Source: Bacteroidales bacterium
Lineage (GTDB): Bacteria; Bacteroidota; Bacteroidia; Bacteroidales; P3
Assembly: GCA_017480785.1 (NCBI GenBank)
Contig: JAFURZ010000008.1
Location: 115,063-179,062 of the forward strand
Direction of reading: 5' to 3'
DNA: 64,000 bases
Position 1 is the stretch's first letter. The number at the start of each line of letters is the position of its first letter. This document shows positions 51,261 through 59,574 of this stretch, in pieces. The translations under genes were made by a program, and so were the position numbers. Below the pieces are notes generated by a model. That model did not search any database and had not been told where the DNA came from. It was given only the letters and a program-made list of their open reading frames with translations.

Positions 51261-52935
51261 ATGAAATTCAAATTATTACCCCCCCCCATGTTTTTGGGCG
51301 GTTGCGCTGATTGGTGGCGCCCTTATGGTATCTTGCCATAAGGAAAGTATCAATGGAATGGAATTGGTAGCCGAGGGATTCGGCGAGACGAAGGCTGCTG
51401 TCGACGGCCTGCATTCGTATTGGATCGATGGCGAGACAGTGCGCATCAACGGAGAGGATCGGACGGTCCACTACGACGGCAGCTCGGCCTATCTCTCTGG
51501 TGTGACAGAGGCTGGTGTCTATCGGGCCATCTACCCCAGCTCGCTCAACTCCACGGCTACGCTGAATGACGACAATGTCACCGTTACAATCCCCGCCACC
51601 CACCAGTGGGCTGTGGATGACAATGGGCTTCAGGTGCTCGATGTGCCGATGGCAGCCCGTGGCACCAGCGGCAGCCGATTGGTGCTGCGCCACATCACTG
51701 CGGCTGTCACCGTGCAGATCACCAACCACTATGGCTTCACCGTGGCAGTGGACAGTGTGGTTGTGGCCAGCGACGAGGGTGCCGGCAAGTATCAGCTGAG
51801 CGGCAGCAAAGACATCACGTTGTCCGATGACGACCTGACCGTAACTCCGTCTACCACCGAAACGTCCGCCGACCGTCGAGTGAAGGTCACTTTCGACGGT
51901 GGCACCCCGCTCTACATCCCTTCGGGCGAGACCCGCAATGTGCAGGTGCCGGTGCTGCCTGTAGGTGCCTACAATAAGTTCACCGTTCGCTACGGTGTGC
52001 ACAAGGTAGAGGATGCCGAGGTGAAGCGGGTCTATGCCCGCACACAGGGCACTGGCGGTGCTCTCGCCCGCAAGCAGATGGGATTTGCTGTAGACACCGT
52101 GGGCTGTGCTTTCACAGTGAACCCCTCCACCGGCAAGAAGATACTTATCTCGCAGGGCAACCTGCAGTATAACACCACCAGCCATGTGTGGCGTTTTGCC
52201 CCAAACCAGTACGATACGCTGGTGACCAGTAAGGAATACTACTATGACAACAGCAATCATTGGATTGCTCTTTTCGGCTGGGGCACTAGCGGAAGCAGCA
52301 TTGCACCCTATGAGTTGAGCGCTCGTCCCAACGGCACCCGCACCGATTCGATGTATGCCTACTATGGGGCAGAGACCGATATCGACGGTACCAACTACGA
52401 TTGGGGCATTTACAATGCCATCCAAAACGGCGGCAATGTGGCCAACTATTGGAGAACCCTGACGAGGTCCGAGTGTAACATTCTGTTTAATACGGCTGCT
52501 GCCACGCCGCGAACCTCGGTTATGAGCAATAGTCTTAGTGACGGTGCAATGTATCTGTTGGCCAGGGTGAATAACATTCGCGGCATCGTGTTGTTCCCCG
52601 ATGTATTCCCTCTTACCCCCGCAGAAGTCACCATAGGAGGTACGTTCAACTACAATACGTTCACGTACAGCAATCCTTACCAGGCCACCATTGATTTGGA
52701 CAACTGGCGCAAGATGGAGGCCGCCGGTGCGGTGTTCCTGCCGGTGACCAACTTCGTACTTTCTACCGGAACGGCCTGGGGCGGTGGCGAGAATTCCCTC
52801 TTCTATTGGAGCGCCTCGCATTACAATACCACCCAAGTGTACCAGGTGAGGATATCGAACCAGGTCTTCAAACCTATGAATTATGAGCCACGCGGCACCC
52901 TCTGCGCTGTCAGATTGGTGCAAGAAGTGAATTAA
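51261..52935 (+). pseudogene. Fimbrillin-like surface lipoprotein, OFF by one base at a C9 tract (possible phase variation)
   Basis: ATG 51261 opens MKFKLL but after nine C residues (51279-51287) the frame ends at TAA about 26 codons in. Removing one C would give MKFKLLPPPCFWAVALIGGA then LMVSCHKES, a proper lipoprotein signal with lipobox VSC joined to the long frame. That frame then runs open to 52935: DGLHSYWIDGETVRINGEDR, VTEAGVYRAIYPSS, GFTVAVDSVVVASDEGAGKY (fimbrillin-like N-terminal part) and ILISQGNLQYNTTSHVWRFA, WIALFGWGTSGSS (a C-terminal domain common in gut Bacteroidota surface proteins). From 51325 (MVSC) an unexported fragment could still start. Either slippage-controlled expression or a homopolymer sequencing error. 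Confidence 0.75.
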
Positions 52936-52958
52936 TAACCATTAAAAGCAATAAAGAT

Positions 52959-53141
52959 ATGAAAACGAAGAAAGAATACACAGCCCCCGAGCTGACTACC
53001 GTCACCATCAAGTCGGAGCGTGGCTATGCCGGTAGCGTCAATATGGCACTTTTTGCCGTTCTGAGTGGCGACACCTACCAGATGGAAGACTACGAGACCG
53101 CTAATGGTTGGGAACAAAACACCGACGCGTTCTGGAATTAG
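52959..53141 (+). CDS. Small peptide following the fimbrillin-like gene
   Basis: This 60-residue protein reads MKTKKEYTAPELTTVTIKSE then RGYAGSVNMALFAVLSGD. The K-Y-APEL start is common in very short Bacteroidota proteins encoded next to surface lipoprotein or fimbrial genes. Function unknown. It follows the lipoprotein gene by 23 nt and precedes a strong terminator, so it is probably the second gene of that transcript. Confidence 0.65.
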   Translation: MKTKKEYTAPELTTVTIKSERGYAGSVNMALFAVLSGDTYQMEDYETANGWEQNTDAFWN

Positions 53142-53170
53142 TCCCCGCCTTCCGCTATCATACACTATAT

Positions 53171-53199
53171 AGGGTGTCCCAAAAACTATGGGACACCCT
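53171..53199 (+). terminator. Intrinsic terminator after the surface lipoprotein operon
   Basis: Stem AGGGTGTCCCA / TGGGACACCCT, loop AAAAACT region, followed by TACTATTTTT. The arm sequence resembles the terminator at 50781-50831. Confidence 0.85.
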
Positions 53200-53227
53200 T
53201 ACTATTTTTCCCATACAATAAAAATAT

Positions 53228-53258
53228 TTTGCCATATAATCCTTTTTTTGTAATTTTG
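53228..53258 (+). promoter_or_regulatory. Full Bacteroidota promoter of crt-hbd
   Basis: TTTG at 53228-53231, 19-nt spacer, TAATTTTG at 53251-53258; ATG 24 nt further on. Confidence 0.8.
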
Positions 53259-53282
53259 CAGTCTCTAAAAAACAATAAGTAT

Positions 53283-54059
53283 ATGTACGAACACCTTAAG
53301 ATAGAGGAAAAAGGCTATGTGGCCATCATGACCATCAGCGCACCGAAGAGCCTCAACGCACTCAACAGCACCATTCTGAAGGAGATGGACGACTACCTGA
53401 CGAGTTTCGACTGCAACCGTCTGCGCTGTCTCATCGTCACTGGCGATGGGGAGAAGAGCTTTGTGGCGGGGGCCGACATTAGCGAGATGGCTGGCCTCAC
53501 GATGCTGCAGGGGCAGGCCTTTGGCGAGCGTGGCTCGTCCGTCTTCCGCAAGCTGGAGACGCTGCATGTGCCTGTCATTGCCGCCGTCAATGGGTTTGCT
53601 CTAGGTGGAGGGTGCGAGTTGGCCATGGCCTGCGATATTAGGATATGCTCCGACAATGCCAAGTTCGGCCAGCCCGAGGTGGGCCTCGGCATCATCCCCG
53701 GCTTCAGCGGCACCGTGCGCCTCAGCCGTCTGGTGGGCATGGGCATGGCCAAGCAGCTCATCTACACCGGCAAACCCATCAAGGCCGACGAAGCCCTGCG
53801 CATTGGACTGGTCAATGCCGTGGTGCCACAGACCGAGCTGATGGACCGCGCCATGGAACTGGCCAACCAGATTGCCGCCAACGCACCCCTCGCCGTCAGT
53901 GCCGCCAAGCTCTGCATCGATGCCGAGTACGACATGCCGGCCGAGAACGCTATTGCCTTCGAGAACAGTGCCTTCGGCCGCTGCTTCGACACCGAGGACC
54001 AGAAGAACGGCATGCAGGCCTTCCTCACCAAGGGCAAATGCGTTTTCCAGGGAAAGTAA
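53283..54059 (+). CDS. crt: Enoyl-CoA hydratase/crotonase (3-hydroxybutyryl-CoA dehydratase)
   Basis: Start at ATG 53283 (MYEHLKIEEKGYVAIMTISA), after the promoter; 258 residues, the normal crotonase length. Motifs: SLNALNSTILKEMDDYL, KSFVAGADISEMAGLTMLQG (oxyanion hole), GFALGGGCELAMACDIRICS with catalytic Glu, FGQPEVGLGIIPGFSGTVRL with the second Glu. It dehydrates 3-hydroxybutyryl-CoA to crotonyl-CoA. hbd follows after 26 nt, so together with bcd-etfBA at 18-21 kb all the reactions from acetoacetyl-CoA to butyryl-CoA are covered within the window. Confidence 0.92.
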   Translation: MYEHLKIEEKGYVAIMTISAPKSLNALNSTILKEMDDYLTSFDCNRLRCLIVTGDGEKSFVAGADISEMAGLTMLQGQAFGERGSSVFRKLETLHVPVIAAVNGFALGGGCELAMACDIRICSDNAKFGQPEVGLGIIPGFSGTVRLSRLVGMGMAKQLIYTGKPIKADEALRIGLVNAVVPQTELMDRAMELANQIAANAPLAVSAAKLCIDAEYDMPAENAIAFENSAFGRCFDTEDQKNGMQAFLTKGKCVFQGK

Positions 54060-54085
54060 TGTTTAACAATTAAATAATAAGCAAC

Positions 54086-54922
54086 ATGAAAATCTGTGTT
54101 ATTGGAACCGGCACCATGGCCAAAGGCATCGTGAAAGCCTTCGCCGCCCAGATGCCCGTCGTTATGAAGAGCCGCACCCAGGCCAGCCTCGACAAGGCTA
54201 TGGCCTCCATCGCCAAAGGCTATGGCAAGCTCGTAGAGAAAGGCAAGATGACCCAGGAGGCCGTCGACGCCCTGCTGAAGAACATCCAGACCACCACCGA
54301 CTACGCCACCTTCGCCGACGCCGACCTCGTCATCGAGGCCGCCGTGGAGGAGATGCAGCTCAAGAAGGACGTCTTCACCGAGCTGGACGGTATCTGCAAG
54401 CCCGAGACCATCTTCGCCACCAACAGCTCGAGCCTGAGCATCACCGAGATTGCCGCCTGCACCAAGCGTCCGGCACAGTTCATCGGCATGCACTTCTTCA
54501 ACCCCGCCGACCGCATGGCTCTGGTCGAGGTCATCCGTGGCCAGCTCACCAGTGACGAGGTGGTGAAGTGCGTCGTCGACCTTGCCACCTCCATCGGCAA
54601 GCAGCCCGTCGAGGTGAAGGAAGCCCCCGGTTTCGTGGTGAACCGCATCCTCATTCCCATGATTAACGAGGCCGTGGGCATCCTGGCCGACGGCATCGCC
54701 AGCGCCGAAGATATCGACAAGTGCATGCAGCTCGGTGCCAACCACCCCATGGGTCCCCTGGCCTTGGCCGACCTCATCGGCAACGACGTGAACCTGGCCA
54801 TCATGGAAGTGCTCTACAAGGAGTTCGGCGACCCGAAGTACCGCCCGCACCCCCTGCTGCGCAAGATGGTCCGCGCCGGCCTCCTCGGCCGCAAGACCGG
54901 CGAAGGCTTCTACAAATACTGA
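54086..54922 (+). CDS. hbd: 3-hydroxybutyryl-CoA dehydrogenase
   Basis: This 278-residue protein begins with the NAD-binding Rossmann motif [20 protein letters not shown]. It continues with [60 protein letters not shown] (catalytic His-region HFFNP) and [20 protein letters not shown] (Asn of the active site). The C-terminal dimer domain ends [13 protein letters not shown]. It oxidises or forms (S)-3-hydroxybutyryl-CoA with NAD(P). It is cotranscribed with crt and ends at a strong shared terminator. Confidence 0.94.
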   Translation: MKICVIGTGTMAKGIVKAFAAQMPVVMKSRTQASLDKAMASIAKGYGKLVEKGKMTQEAVDALLKNIQTTTDYATFADADLVIEAAVEEMQLKKDVFTELDGICKPETIFATNSSSLSITEIAACTKRPAQFIGMHFFNPADRMALVEVIRGQLTSDEVVKCVVDLATSIGKQPVEVKEAPGFVVNRILIPMINEAVGILADGIASAEDIDKCMQLGANHPMGPLALADLIGNDVNLAIMEVLYKEFGDPKYRPHPLLRKMVRAGLLGRKTGEGFYKY

Positions 54923-54930
54923 TAAAACAC

Positions 54931-54962
54931 AAGAGAGGGCTTCCGAACGGAAGCCCTCTCTT
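54931..54962. terminator. Bidirectional intrinsic terminator after hbd
   Basis: 14-bp perfect stem AAGAGAGGGCTTCC / GGAAGCCCTCTCTT with GAAC loop, T tract on plus side; abuts the stop of the convergent gene at 54963. Confidence 0.85.
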
Positions 54963-55469
54963 TTACGCGTCGTGCACCCAGCGGCCCAGGTCGCGGAGGT
55001 ATTTCTTGTAGCAGCGGTAGGTGCGCTCGGCCTCGAGGATAGGCAGGAGGCGCGGCTCGCGGCGGCAGTAGTCCTCGCAGCGGCGCATCAGGCGCAGGAA
55101 CTCGCGCACGTTGGGGTGCCAGTAGACCATCTCGTCGGGGTCGAGCCACTGCACGTCCTCGAACTCGAAGCCCGCCGCCTCGTCGGGCAGCACCATTATG
55201 GCGGCATTAATCATTTGGTTGAGGGCTTCGAGGTGGTGGCCACGCTCCCAGCTGCGGTCGGCCTCGTACTCGCGGCAGTGGCTCTCCTCGCGTATGAGGG
55301 TGCAGGCTAGATAGTTTTCGTCGCCCTCGCGGTAGTCGCCGAGCATGGCCCGACGGGCGCTGCCGTAGTTGTCCACTTTCTTCCACTCGCTGGGGATGAT
55401 GTTGGTACGCTGGCCGTCGCTCCAGGCCATCATGCGCTTGTTGATACGGATGCGTTTGTCTTTGTTCAT
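54963..55469 (-). CDS. Hypothetical protein, charged, 168 residues
   Basis: Not recognised. It reads MNKDKRIRINKRMMAWSDGQ, TNIIPSEWKKVDNYGSARRA, AMLGDYREGDENYLACTLIR, EYEADRSWERGHHLEALNQM and DVQWLDPDEMVYWHPNVREF. It is soluble, probably helical, rich in Arg, Glu and aromatic residues, with no signal peptide. GC-rich codon use matches the core genome, so it is likely a resident gene. It lies alone on the minus strand, with a heptamer array (55470-55510) and the predicted small RNA immediately upstream. Start 55469 is the first ATG in a frame that is open only from there. Confidence 0.6.
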   Translation of the reverse strand: MNKDKRIRINKRMMAWSDGQRTNIIPSEWKKVDNYGSARRAMLGDYREGDENYLACTLIREESHCREYEADRSWERGHHLEALNQMINAAIMVLPDEAAGFEFEDVQWLDPDEMVYWHPNVREFLRLMRRCEDYCRREPRLLPILEAERTYRCYKKYLRDLGRWVHDA

Positions 55470-55565
55470 TCTTTAAAGTTTAGGGTTTGAAGTTTAAGGT
55501 TTAAGGAGGGGTATGGCGGTGGGTGACGGCATTTCGCTATCGGGGTGCTATGTCAAAGAACTCAC

Positions 55566-55694
55566 AACAAAAAAGCACACACAAAACCGTATAATCCCCC
55601 TTCCGAAGGCTCTTTTGCAAGAGCCAGCTTTACGGTATTGCGTGTGCTAAAACTTGATTATGATGGCGTTAACGCATTTCTTCGCTTATGCTTC
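55566..55694 (-). ncRNA. Predicted free-standing small RNA, about 130 nt
   Basis: Nested stems: GTGTGCT/AGCACAC (55642-55648 with 55574-55580), TACGGT/ACCGTA (55631-55636 with 55586-55591) and hairpin GGCTCTT-GCAA-AAGAGCC (55608-55625). On the minus strand the outer stem is followed directly by TTTTTGTTG, an intrinsic terminator, and TATATTTG at 55708 to 55701 provides a promoter. Size and one-long-hairpin-with-bulges shape recall regulatory RNAs such as the Bacteroidota 6S group, but I cannot confirm that from sequence memory. Confidence 0.55.
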
Positions 55695-55700
55695 CAAGTG

Positions 55701-55708
55701 CAAATATA
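55701..55708 (-). promoter_or_regulatory. -7 box TATATTTG of the predicted small RNA
   Basis: TATATTTGC on the minus strand; initiation would be near 55694. The next minus-strand gene starts only at 55469, beyond the predicted terminator. Confidence 0.6.
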
Positions 55709-55780
55709 CAAACTATTTCCGACATGGAGAAAAGAAAAAAACGTCCTGTTTTTCCTGCCTGTCTTTCAGGTGTTTATAAT

Positions 55781-55831
55781 CTGTTCTTTTACTGTTCTTT
55801 TACTGTTCTTTACAAATTCGTAAAGAACTGC
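55781..55831. repeat. 11-bp CTGTTCTTTTA palindrome near murF
   Basis: CTGTTCTTTTA twice plus CTGTTCTTTA, centre CAAATTCG, then TAAAGAAC. Same unit as 29412-29450, 26 kb away. Confidence 0.75.
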
Positions 55832-55881
55832 TATGAAACAGGTTGGGAATGAGGCAGTTTATCGTGGTCGGAAAAATGACG

Positions 55882-57195
55882 TCAAAGCAGCTTCTCCAGC
55901 GTCCAGAGGCGGTTGGTGTTGGAGCCTTTGACGAGGATGGTGGCGTCGCTGACGGGATGTTCCTTGAGGTAGGTGGCCACTGCTTCGGTGTCGGGGAAGA
56001 GCAGCATGTTGTCGGGGTGGGGGAGCGGTGCCCATTCCGGACCGACGAGCAGCACTCGCTCGAGGGGGCAGGCCTCCAGTTGGCCAATCACCCGCTCGTG
56101 TTCCTGCTGTTCGGCGGCGCCCAGCTCGTGCATGCCGCCGATGACGGCCATTTTAGTGGGTAGTGGATAGTGGGTAGTGGGTAGTGCTAGCGAGCGGAAG
56201 CTCGCGATGGCGGCGGCCATGCTGGAGGGGTTGGCGTTGTAGCAGTCGAGGTAGAGCCGGTTGTGGCGGGCGGTCTCGCGGTATTCCGAGCGCTGGTTGG
56301 TGGGAGTATATTCCTCGATGGCCTCCTTGATGTCCCACGGCTCCACGCCGAAGTGCAGCCCCACGGCCACGGCGGCCATGCAGTTGTCGAAGTTGTAGGC
56401 TCCGAGCAGGTGGGTCTGTACGGTGTAGACGTTGTCCCGCACCTCGAAGTAGAACTTCATGAAGGGGTTGTCGGCCACGTGGCTGCCGTGGACGTCGGCC
56501 CGGGCGGCGGTGCCGTAGGTGATGTTGCGGGTGTTGCGGGGCAGGTGTTCCATGAGGGTGGCGTTGTCGGCATTGACAAACACCGTGCCCTCTTTCGCCG
56601 CTAGGTGGCGGTAGAGTTCGGTCTTGGTCCGTATGACTCCCTCGAAGCTGCCGAAGCCCTCGAGGTGGGCACGGCCCACGTTGGTGATGAGGCCGCAGTC
56701 GGGGTCGGCGATGGAGCAGAGGGACGCTATCTCGCCCGGGTGGTTGGCCCCCATCTCCACGATGGCCAGCTCCGTATCTTCGGGGATGGCCAGCAGGGTC
56801 AGCGGCACGCCGAGGTGGTTGTTGAAGTTGCCCTTGGTGGCCGAGGTGCGGTAGCGCTTGCTGAGCACGGCGGTGACCAGCTCCTTGGTGGTGGTCTTGC
56901 CGTTGGTGCCGGTGATGCCGATGACGGGTATCTCCAGATGGCGACGGTGGTGGCGGGCCAGTTCCTGCAGGGTCGCCAGCACGTCGTCCACCACGATGCA
57001 GCGGTCGTCGACCTTATAGTCTGCATCGCTGATGACGCACAGGGCGGCGCCTTGTTCAAGTGCCTGGGGGGCGAAGGCGTTGCCGTCGAAGTGCTCGCCG
57101 CGGAAGGCGAAGAAGAGGCATCCGGGGGTGATGGCGCGCGAGTCGGTGGTGACTGCATGCGACTGCAGGTATGCGTTGTAAAGCTGTTCTATCAT
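55882..57195 (-). CDS. murF: UDP-N-acetylmuramoyl-tripeptide--D-Ala-D-Ala ligase
   Basis: MurF (437 residues) adds D-Ala-D-Ala to the peptidoglycan precursor in the cytoplasm. It has the Mur ligase order: N-terminal ITPGCLFFAFRGEHFDGNAF (MurF substrate domain), ATP loop GITGTNGKTTTKELVTAVLS, IVEMGANHPGEIASLCSIAD, LYLDCYNANPSSMAAAIASF and a C-terminal domain ending TNRLWTLEKLL. Residues 336-347 (ALPTTHYPLPTK) come from a heptamer array at 56154-56187, just before the beta strand MAVIGGMHELG. It overlaps the upstream TIGR04076 gene by 4 nt. Confidence 0.95.
   Translation of the reverse strand: MIEQLYNAYLQSHAVTTDSRAITPGCLFFAFRGEHFDGNAFAPQALEQGAALCVISDADYKVDDRCIVVDDVLATLQELARHHRRHLEIPVIGITGTNGKTTTKELVTAVLSKRYRTSATKGNFNNHLGVPLTLLAIPEDTELAIVEMGANHPGEIASLCSIADPDCGLITNVGRAHLEGFGSFEGVIRTKTELYRHLAAKEGTVFVNADNATLMEHLPRNTRNITYGTAARADVHGSHVADNPFMKFYFEVRDNVYTVQTHLLGAYNFDNCMAAVAVGLHFGVEPWDIKEAIEEYTPTNQRSEYRETARHNRLYLDCYNANPSSMAAAIASFRSLALPTTHYPLPTKMAVIGGMHELGAAEQQEHERVIGQLEACPLERVLLVGPEWAPLPHPDNMLLFPDTEAVATYLKEHPVSDATILVKGSNTNRLWTLEKLL
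56154..56187 (-). repeat. In-frame heptamer array in murF
   Basis: AGTGGGT-AGTGGAT-AGTGGGT-AGTGGGT-AGTGCTA on the plus strand; translated on the minus strand as LPTTHYPLPT. Confidence 0.8.
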
Positions 57196-57509
57196 GTTGT
57201 GGTTTCTTTCTCAATACGTTCGAGCAGGAAGCTGACGGGACGGAAACCGTCGTTGCAGCTGATGAGGGCGCTGTAGGGGTTGCGCATCCAGCCGTCGTAG
57301 AAGTTGCCTTGGCCGGCGGCGAGCGCTTCGGCAAAAGGGCGCAGGCTGTCCCAGGCGCTGGGGCAGAAGCCGTCGGGCCGGGCGCCGCCGACGCTCACCC
57401 ACTGCTGGCCTTCGCTGACGTCGCAGGTGTGCTGGATGGGGTTCTCGTAGAGCGCCTGCAGGTCGCGGTAGTCGGCCTTGCGGATGGCGGTAATCCTGAT
57501 GTCGTACAT
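57192..57509 (-). CDS. TIGR04076-family small protein
   Basis: This 105-residue protein reads MYDIRITAIRKADYRDLQAL, HTCDVSEGQQWVSVGGARPD, GFCPSAWDSLRPFAEALAAG and NPYSALISCNDGFRPVSFLL. The pattern (Y.I.I.V......DL......P...G..F.......P.GFCP.AW..L.P......G) is that of TIGR04076 proteins, with two conserved Cys. Function unknown. It overlaps murF (ATGA at 57192-57195) and follows bcp by 15 nt, so bcp, this gene and murF probably form one operon. Confidence 0.8.
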   Translation of the reverse strand: MYDIRITAIRKADYRDLQALYENPIQHTCDVSEGQQWVSVGGARPDGFCPSAWDSLRPFAEALAAGQGNFYDGWMRNPYSALISCNDGFRPVSFLLERIEKETTT

Positions 57510-57524
57510 GTCTTCTGCTGCCTT

Positions 57525-57971
57525 TTATTTCAATATCTGTGCCGTGTGCTCCTTGGTGTTCACCTTACCGATGGCGTCGATGATGGTGCCCTGCTCGTCG
57601 ATGACGTAGGTGGTGCGGAGGGTGCCCATAGTCACCTTGCCGTAGTTTTTCTTCTCGCCCCAGGCCTCGTAGGCCTCGAGGATGCGGTGGTCTGGGTCGG
57701 AGAGGAGGTGGAACGGCAGCTGGTATTTCTCGATGAAGCGCTGGTGGCTGGCGGCGCTGTCGCGGCTCACGCCGAGGACCTCGTAGCCCAGCGCGAGGAA
57801 TCTTTCATAGTTGTCCCTGAGGTCGCACGCCTCGGCCGTGCAGCCCGGCGTGCTGTCCTTCGGGTAGAAGTAAAGCACCAGCTTCCGCCCGCGGTAGTCG
57901 CTGAGTCTGATGGCATTCCCGTTCTCGTCCGCGCCCTCGAATTCCGGCGCCTTGGTTCCGATTTGCAGCAT
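57525..57971 (-). CDS. bcp: Thioredoxin-dependent peroxiredoxin, BCP/PrxQ type
   Basis: This 148-residue enzyme reduces hydroperoxides using thioredoxin. The thioredoxin-fold motif KLVLYFYPKDSTPGCTAEAC then DLRDN carries the peroxidatic Cys44 and, five residues later, the resolving Cys49, the atypical two-Cys arrangement of PrxQ. GYEVLGVSRDSAASHQRFIE and LPFHLLSDPDHRILEAYEAW follow. Full length. Its promoter box TACCTTTG lies at 58006-58013 and it leads the operon with the TIGR04076 gene and murF. Confidence 0.95.
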   Translation of the reverse strand: MLQIGTKAPEFEGADENGNAIRLSDYRGRKLVLYFYPKDSTPGCTAEACDLRDNYERFLALGYEVLGVSRDSAASHQRFIEKYQLPFHLLSDPDHRILEAYEAWGEKKNYGKVTMGTLRTTYVIDEQGTIIDAIGKVNTKEHTAQILK

Positions 57972-58005
57972 AGTATTGTCTTTTTTTATCCTTGATTCAA
58001 CGCTG

Positions 58006-58013
58006 CAAAGGTA
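58006..58013 (-). promoter_or_regulatory. -7 box TACCTTTG of bcp
   Basis: TACCTTTGCAG on the minus strand, 34 nt before ATG 57971. The rest of the gap to 58218 holds no recognised feature. Confidence 0.7.
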
Positions 58014-58218
58014 CGACTTTTTCGCGACCTATAGAAATAATATTTGAAAAGTGTTATTAATCAACCATAATCAAAGTAACCGCAATATATAGATGTTTAT
58101 AGCTTTTGCTCCCCGTTTACTCAACCTTTGATCAACTACCGCCTCCCTCCGAGGTGCCGACTATGATCCAAGCTCGGTCCTTCTTCGGTATCTCGGCGAT
58201 GGCCCGGCAAAATACACT

Positions 58219-59574
58219 TTAAAAAGGCAAGTCATCATAGTCTTGCGGCACCTTCATTTTCTCCTTCATTTCCTGTAGGTCTTCATAGATGCAGGCCTTC
58301 AAATCTCTTACAATATCGGTCTGCGTCTTACACTCATTAAGATACGCATATGCCTTTAGTAAATCCTGATATGAACCATATTCTTTGTAGTAGATGTAGG
58401 CAAGCGCGTAATATGACCAATGCTGTACCATTGTCCAACTGTCATCATCTACATTTTGATTCATATTATGCTTTAGTTCTTGCTCCAAACATTTTTCAAC
58501 CGTCCTAATTAGTAATGAAGTGGCTTCGTATATCATGGGCTCTTTACTAGAAGGCCATGCAAGATTGGTCGCATGGTTGTACATTCCGACCAAACTATTA
58601 GCCTCTGCGGCTAGCTTTGAGTAGTACTCGAAATTGGGATAGTCTTTGTGTCCATAATACCATAAGGAAAGATTTAGCATACTTGTCGCCACTCCGTGTT
58701 CAACCCCAAGTTTGAAGTACTCTATCGCTTTGTCGTCATCGTTTCCCAACATTTCTATTCCTAGGTTGTTATAGGCCTCGTAAATCCCATGTTCCGCGGC
58801 GTAGGAAAGCCTATCAATTTTTGTGCCTGTAATTGATTTGTCTATTTTTGCCAAAACTTCCATGTAGGGCTCTTCGAACACCATTCCACGCGTTCCCAAT
58901 ACTATGGGAGAAATTGCCTCAATGGCAGATGTTTCATCAGACAGCCTCTTTTCGATATAATCAATATTGTCATTTATAGGGAAGTAGTCATGCTCATAGT
59001 CGACATAATAATGTATGTGGCAATAACTTTCGACCTCTTCACCACAGGTTGGGCAGAAAGATATATTACCGCCATAGGCAATACGACGGTAGCCCAGCCA
59101 TATTAGTTCTGATGATTCTTTGCCACACCTCATACAAGGCAGATGATTAGACTTTTTAAACTCCAAGCCTATAAGGTTTGGTGTCAAGGATTCCAGTGTG
59201 ACCAGCGGGCTGTATTTTTCTTCTTTGAAATGGGTATAGTAGATATAATCCCGTGTAAACAGAATACGTTGTATTTTCTCTTGCTCATTGAATGAAAATA
59301 CCACGAGCATGGAACCATTGAATCTTTTTTCCTTATTGTAGTAGTCTATTTGCACCGCTTCTGATGAAAAGTATTTGGCACAGACTATAGAGTATTTGTG
59401 TGTATGTTCTTGTTCTGCCTGTTTCTTGATCCAGTTATTCCAGTATTGTATGACCTGCAATTTCCCTTTGAATTGATTGAAATACTTTTCATCGTAGATT
59501 ATTTGCACAACATTTTCATCCAACAAGGGTGAGAAGCCTTGAATTTTCCCGATTGTAATTCCTTTGCCAAACAT
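58219..59574 (-). CDS. Sel1-like repeat protein with zinc-ribbon motif
   Basis: This 451-residue protein has an N-terminal part of unknown fold, a zinc-ribbon-like segment with CMRCGKESSE and FCPTCGEEVESYCHIH (residues 148-190), then helical Sel1/TPR-like repeats (AAEHGIYEAYNNLGIEMLGN, DDDKAIEYFKLGVEHGVATS, MLNLSLWYYGHKDYPNFEYY, SKLAAEANSLVGMYNHATNL). Such repeats mediate protein contacts. It is AT-rich compared with bcp next door, so probably acquired. Its N-terminus overlaps the upstream membrane gene by 76 nt, which is unusually long: either coupled genes, or one gene split by a frameshift. Function unknown. Confidence 0.65.
   Translation of the reverse strand: MFGKGITIGKIQGFSPLLDENVVQIIYDEKYFNQFKGKLQVIQYWNNWIKKQAEQEHTHKYSIVCAKYFSSEAVQIDYYNKEKRFNGSMLVVFSFNEQEKIQRILFTRDYIYYTHFKEEKYSPLVTLESLTPNLIGLEFKKSNHLPCMRCGKESSELIWLGYRRIAYGGNISFCPTCGEEVESYCHIHYYVDYEHDYFPINDNIDYIEKRLSDETSAIEAISPIVLGTRGMVFEEPYMEVLAKIDKSITGTKIDRLSYAAEHGIYEAYNNLGIEMLGNDDDKAIEYFKLGVEHGVATSMLNLSLWYYGHKDYPNFEYYSKLAAEANSLVGMYNHATNLAWPSSKEPMIYEATSLLIRTVEKCLEQELKHNMNQNVDDDSWTMVQHWSYYALAYIYYKEYGSYQDLLKAYAYLNECKTQTDIVRDLKACIYEDLQEMKEKMKVPQDYDDLPF

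Larger units (their letters stand above)
55470..55881. other. 412-bp intergenic region between two minus-strand genes
   Basis: Holds a heptamer array (GTTTAGG-GTTTGAA-GTTTAAG-GTTTAAGG near 55474-55507), the predicted small RNA with promoter and terminator (55566-55708), and the 11-bp palindrome at 55781-55831. No ORF is credible. Confidence 0.7.

Noticed and set aside
55591-55640. SRP RNA in the small RNA region
   Set aside because: A CTTCCGAAGG stretch recalls the SRP loop, but the conserved GGAAGGNAGCAG context is absent.
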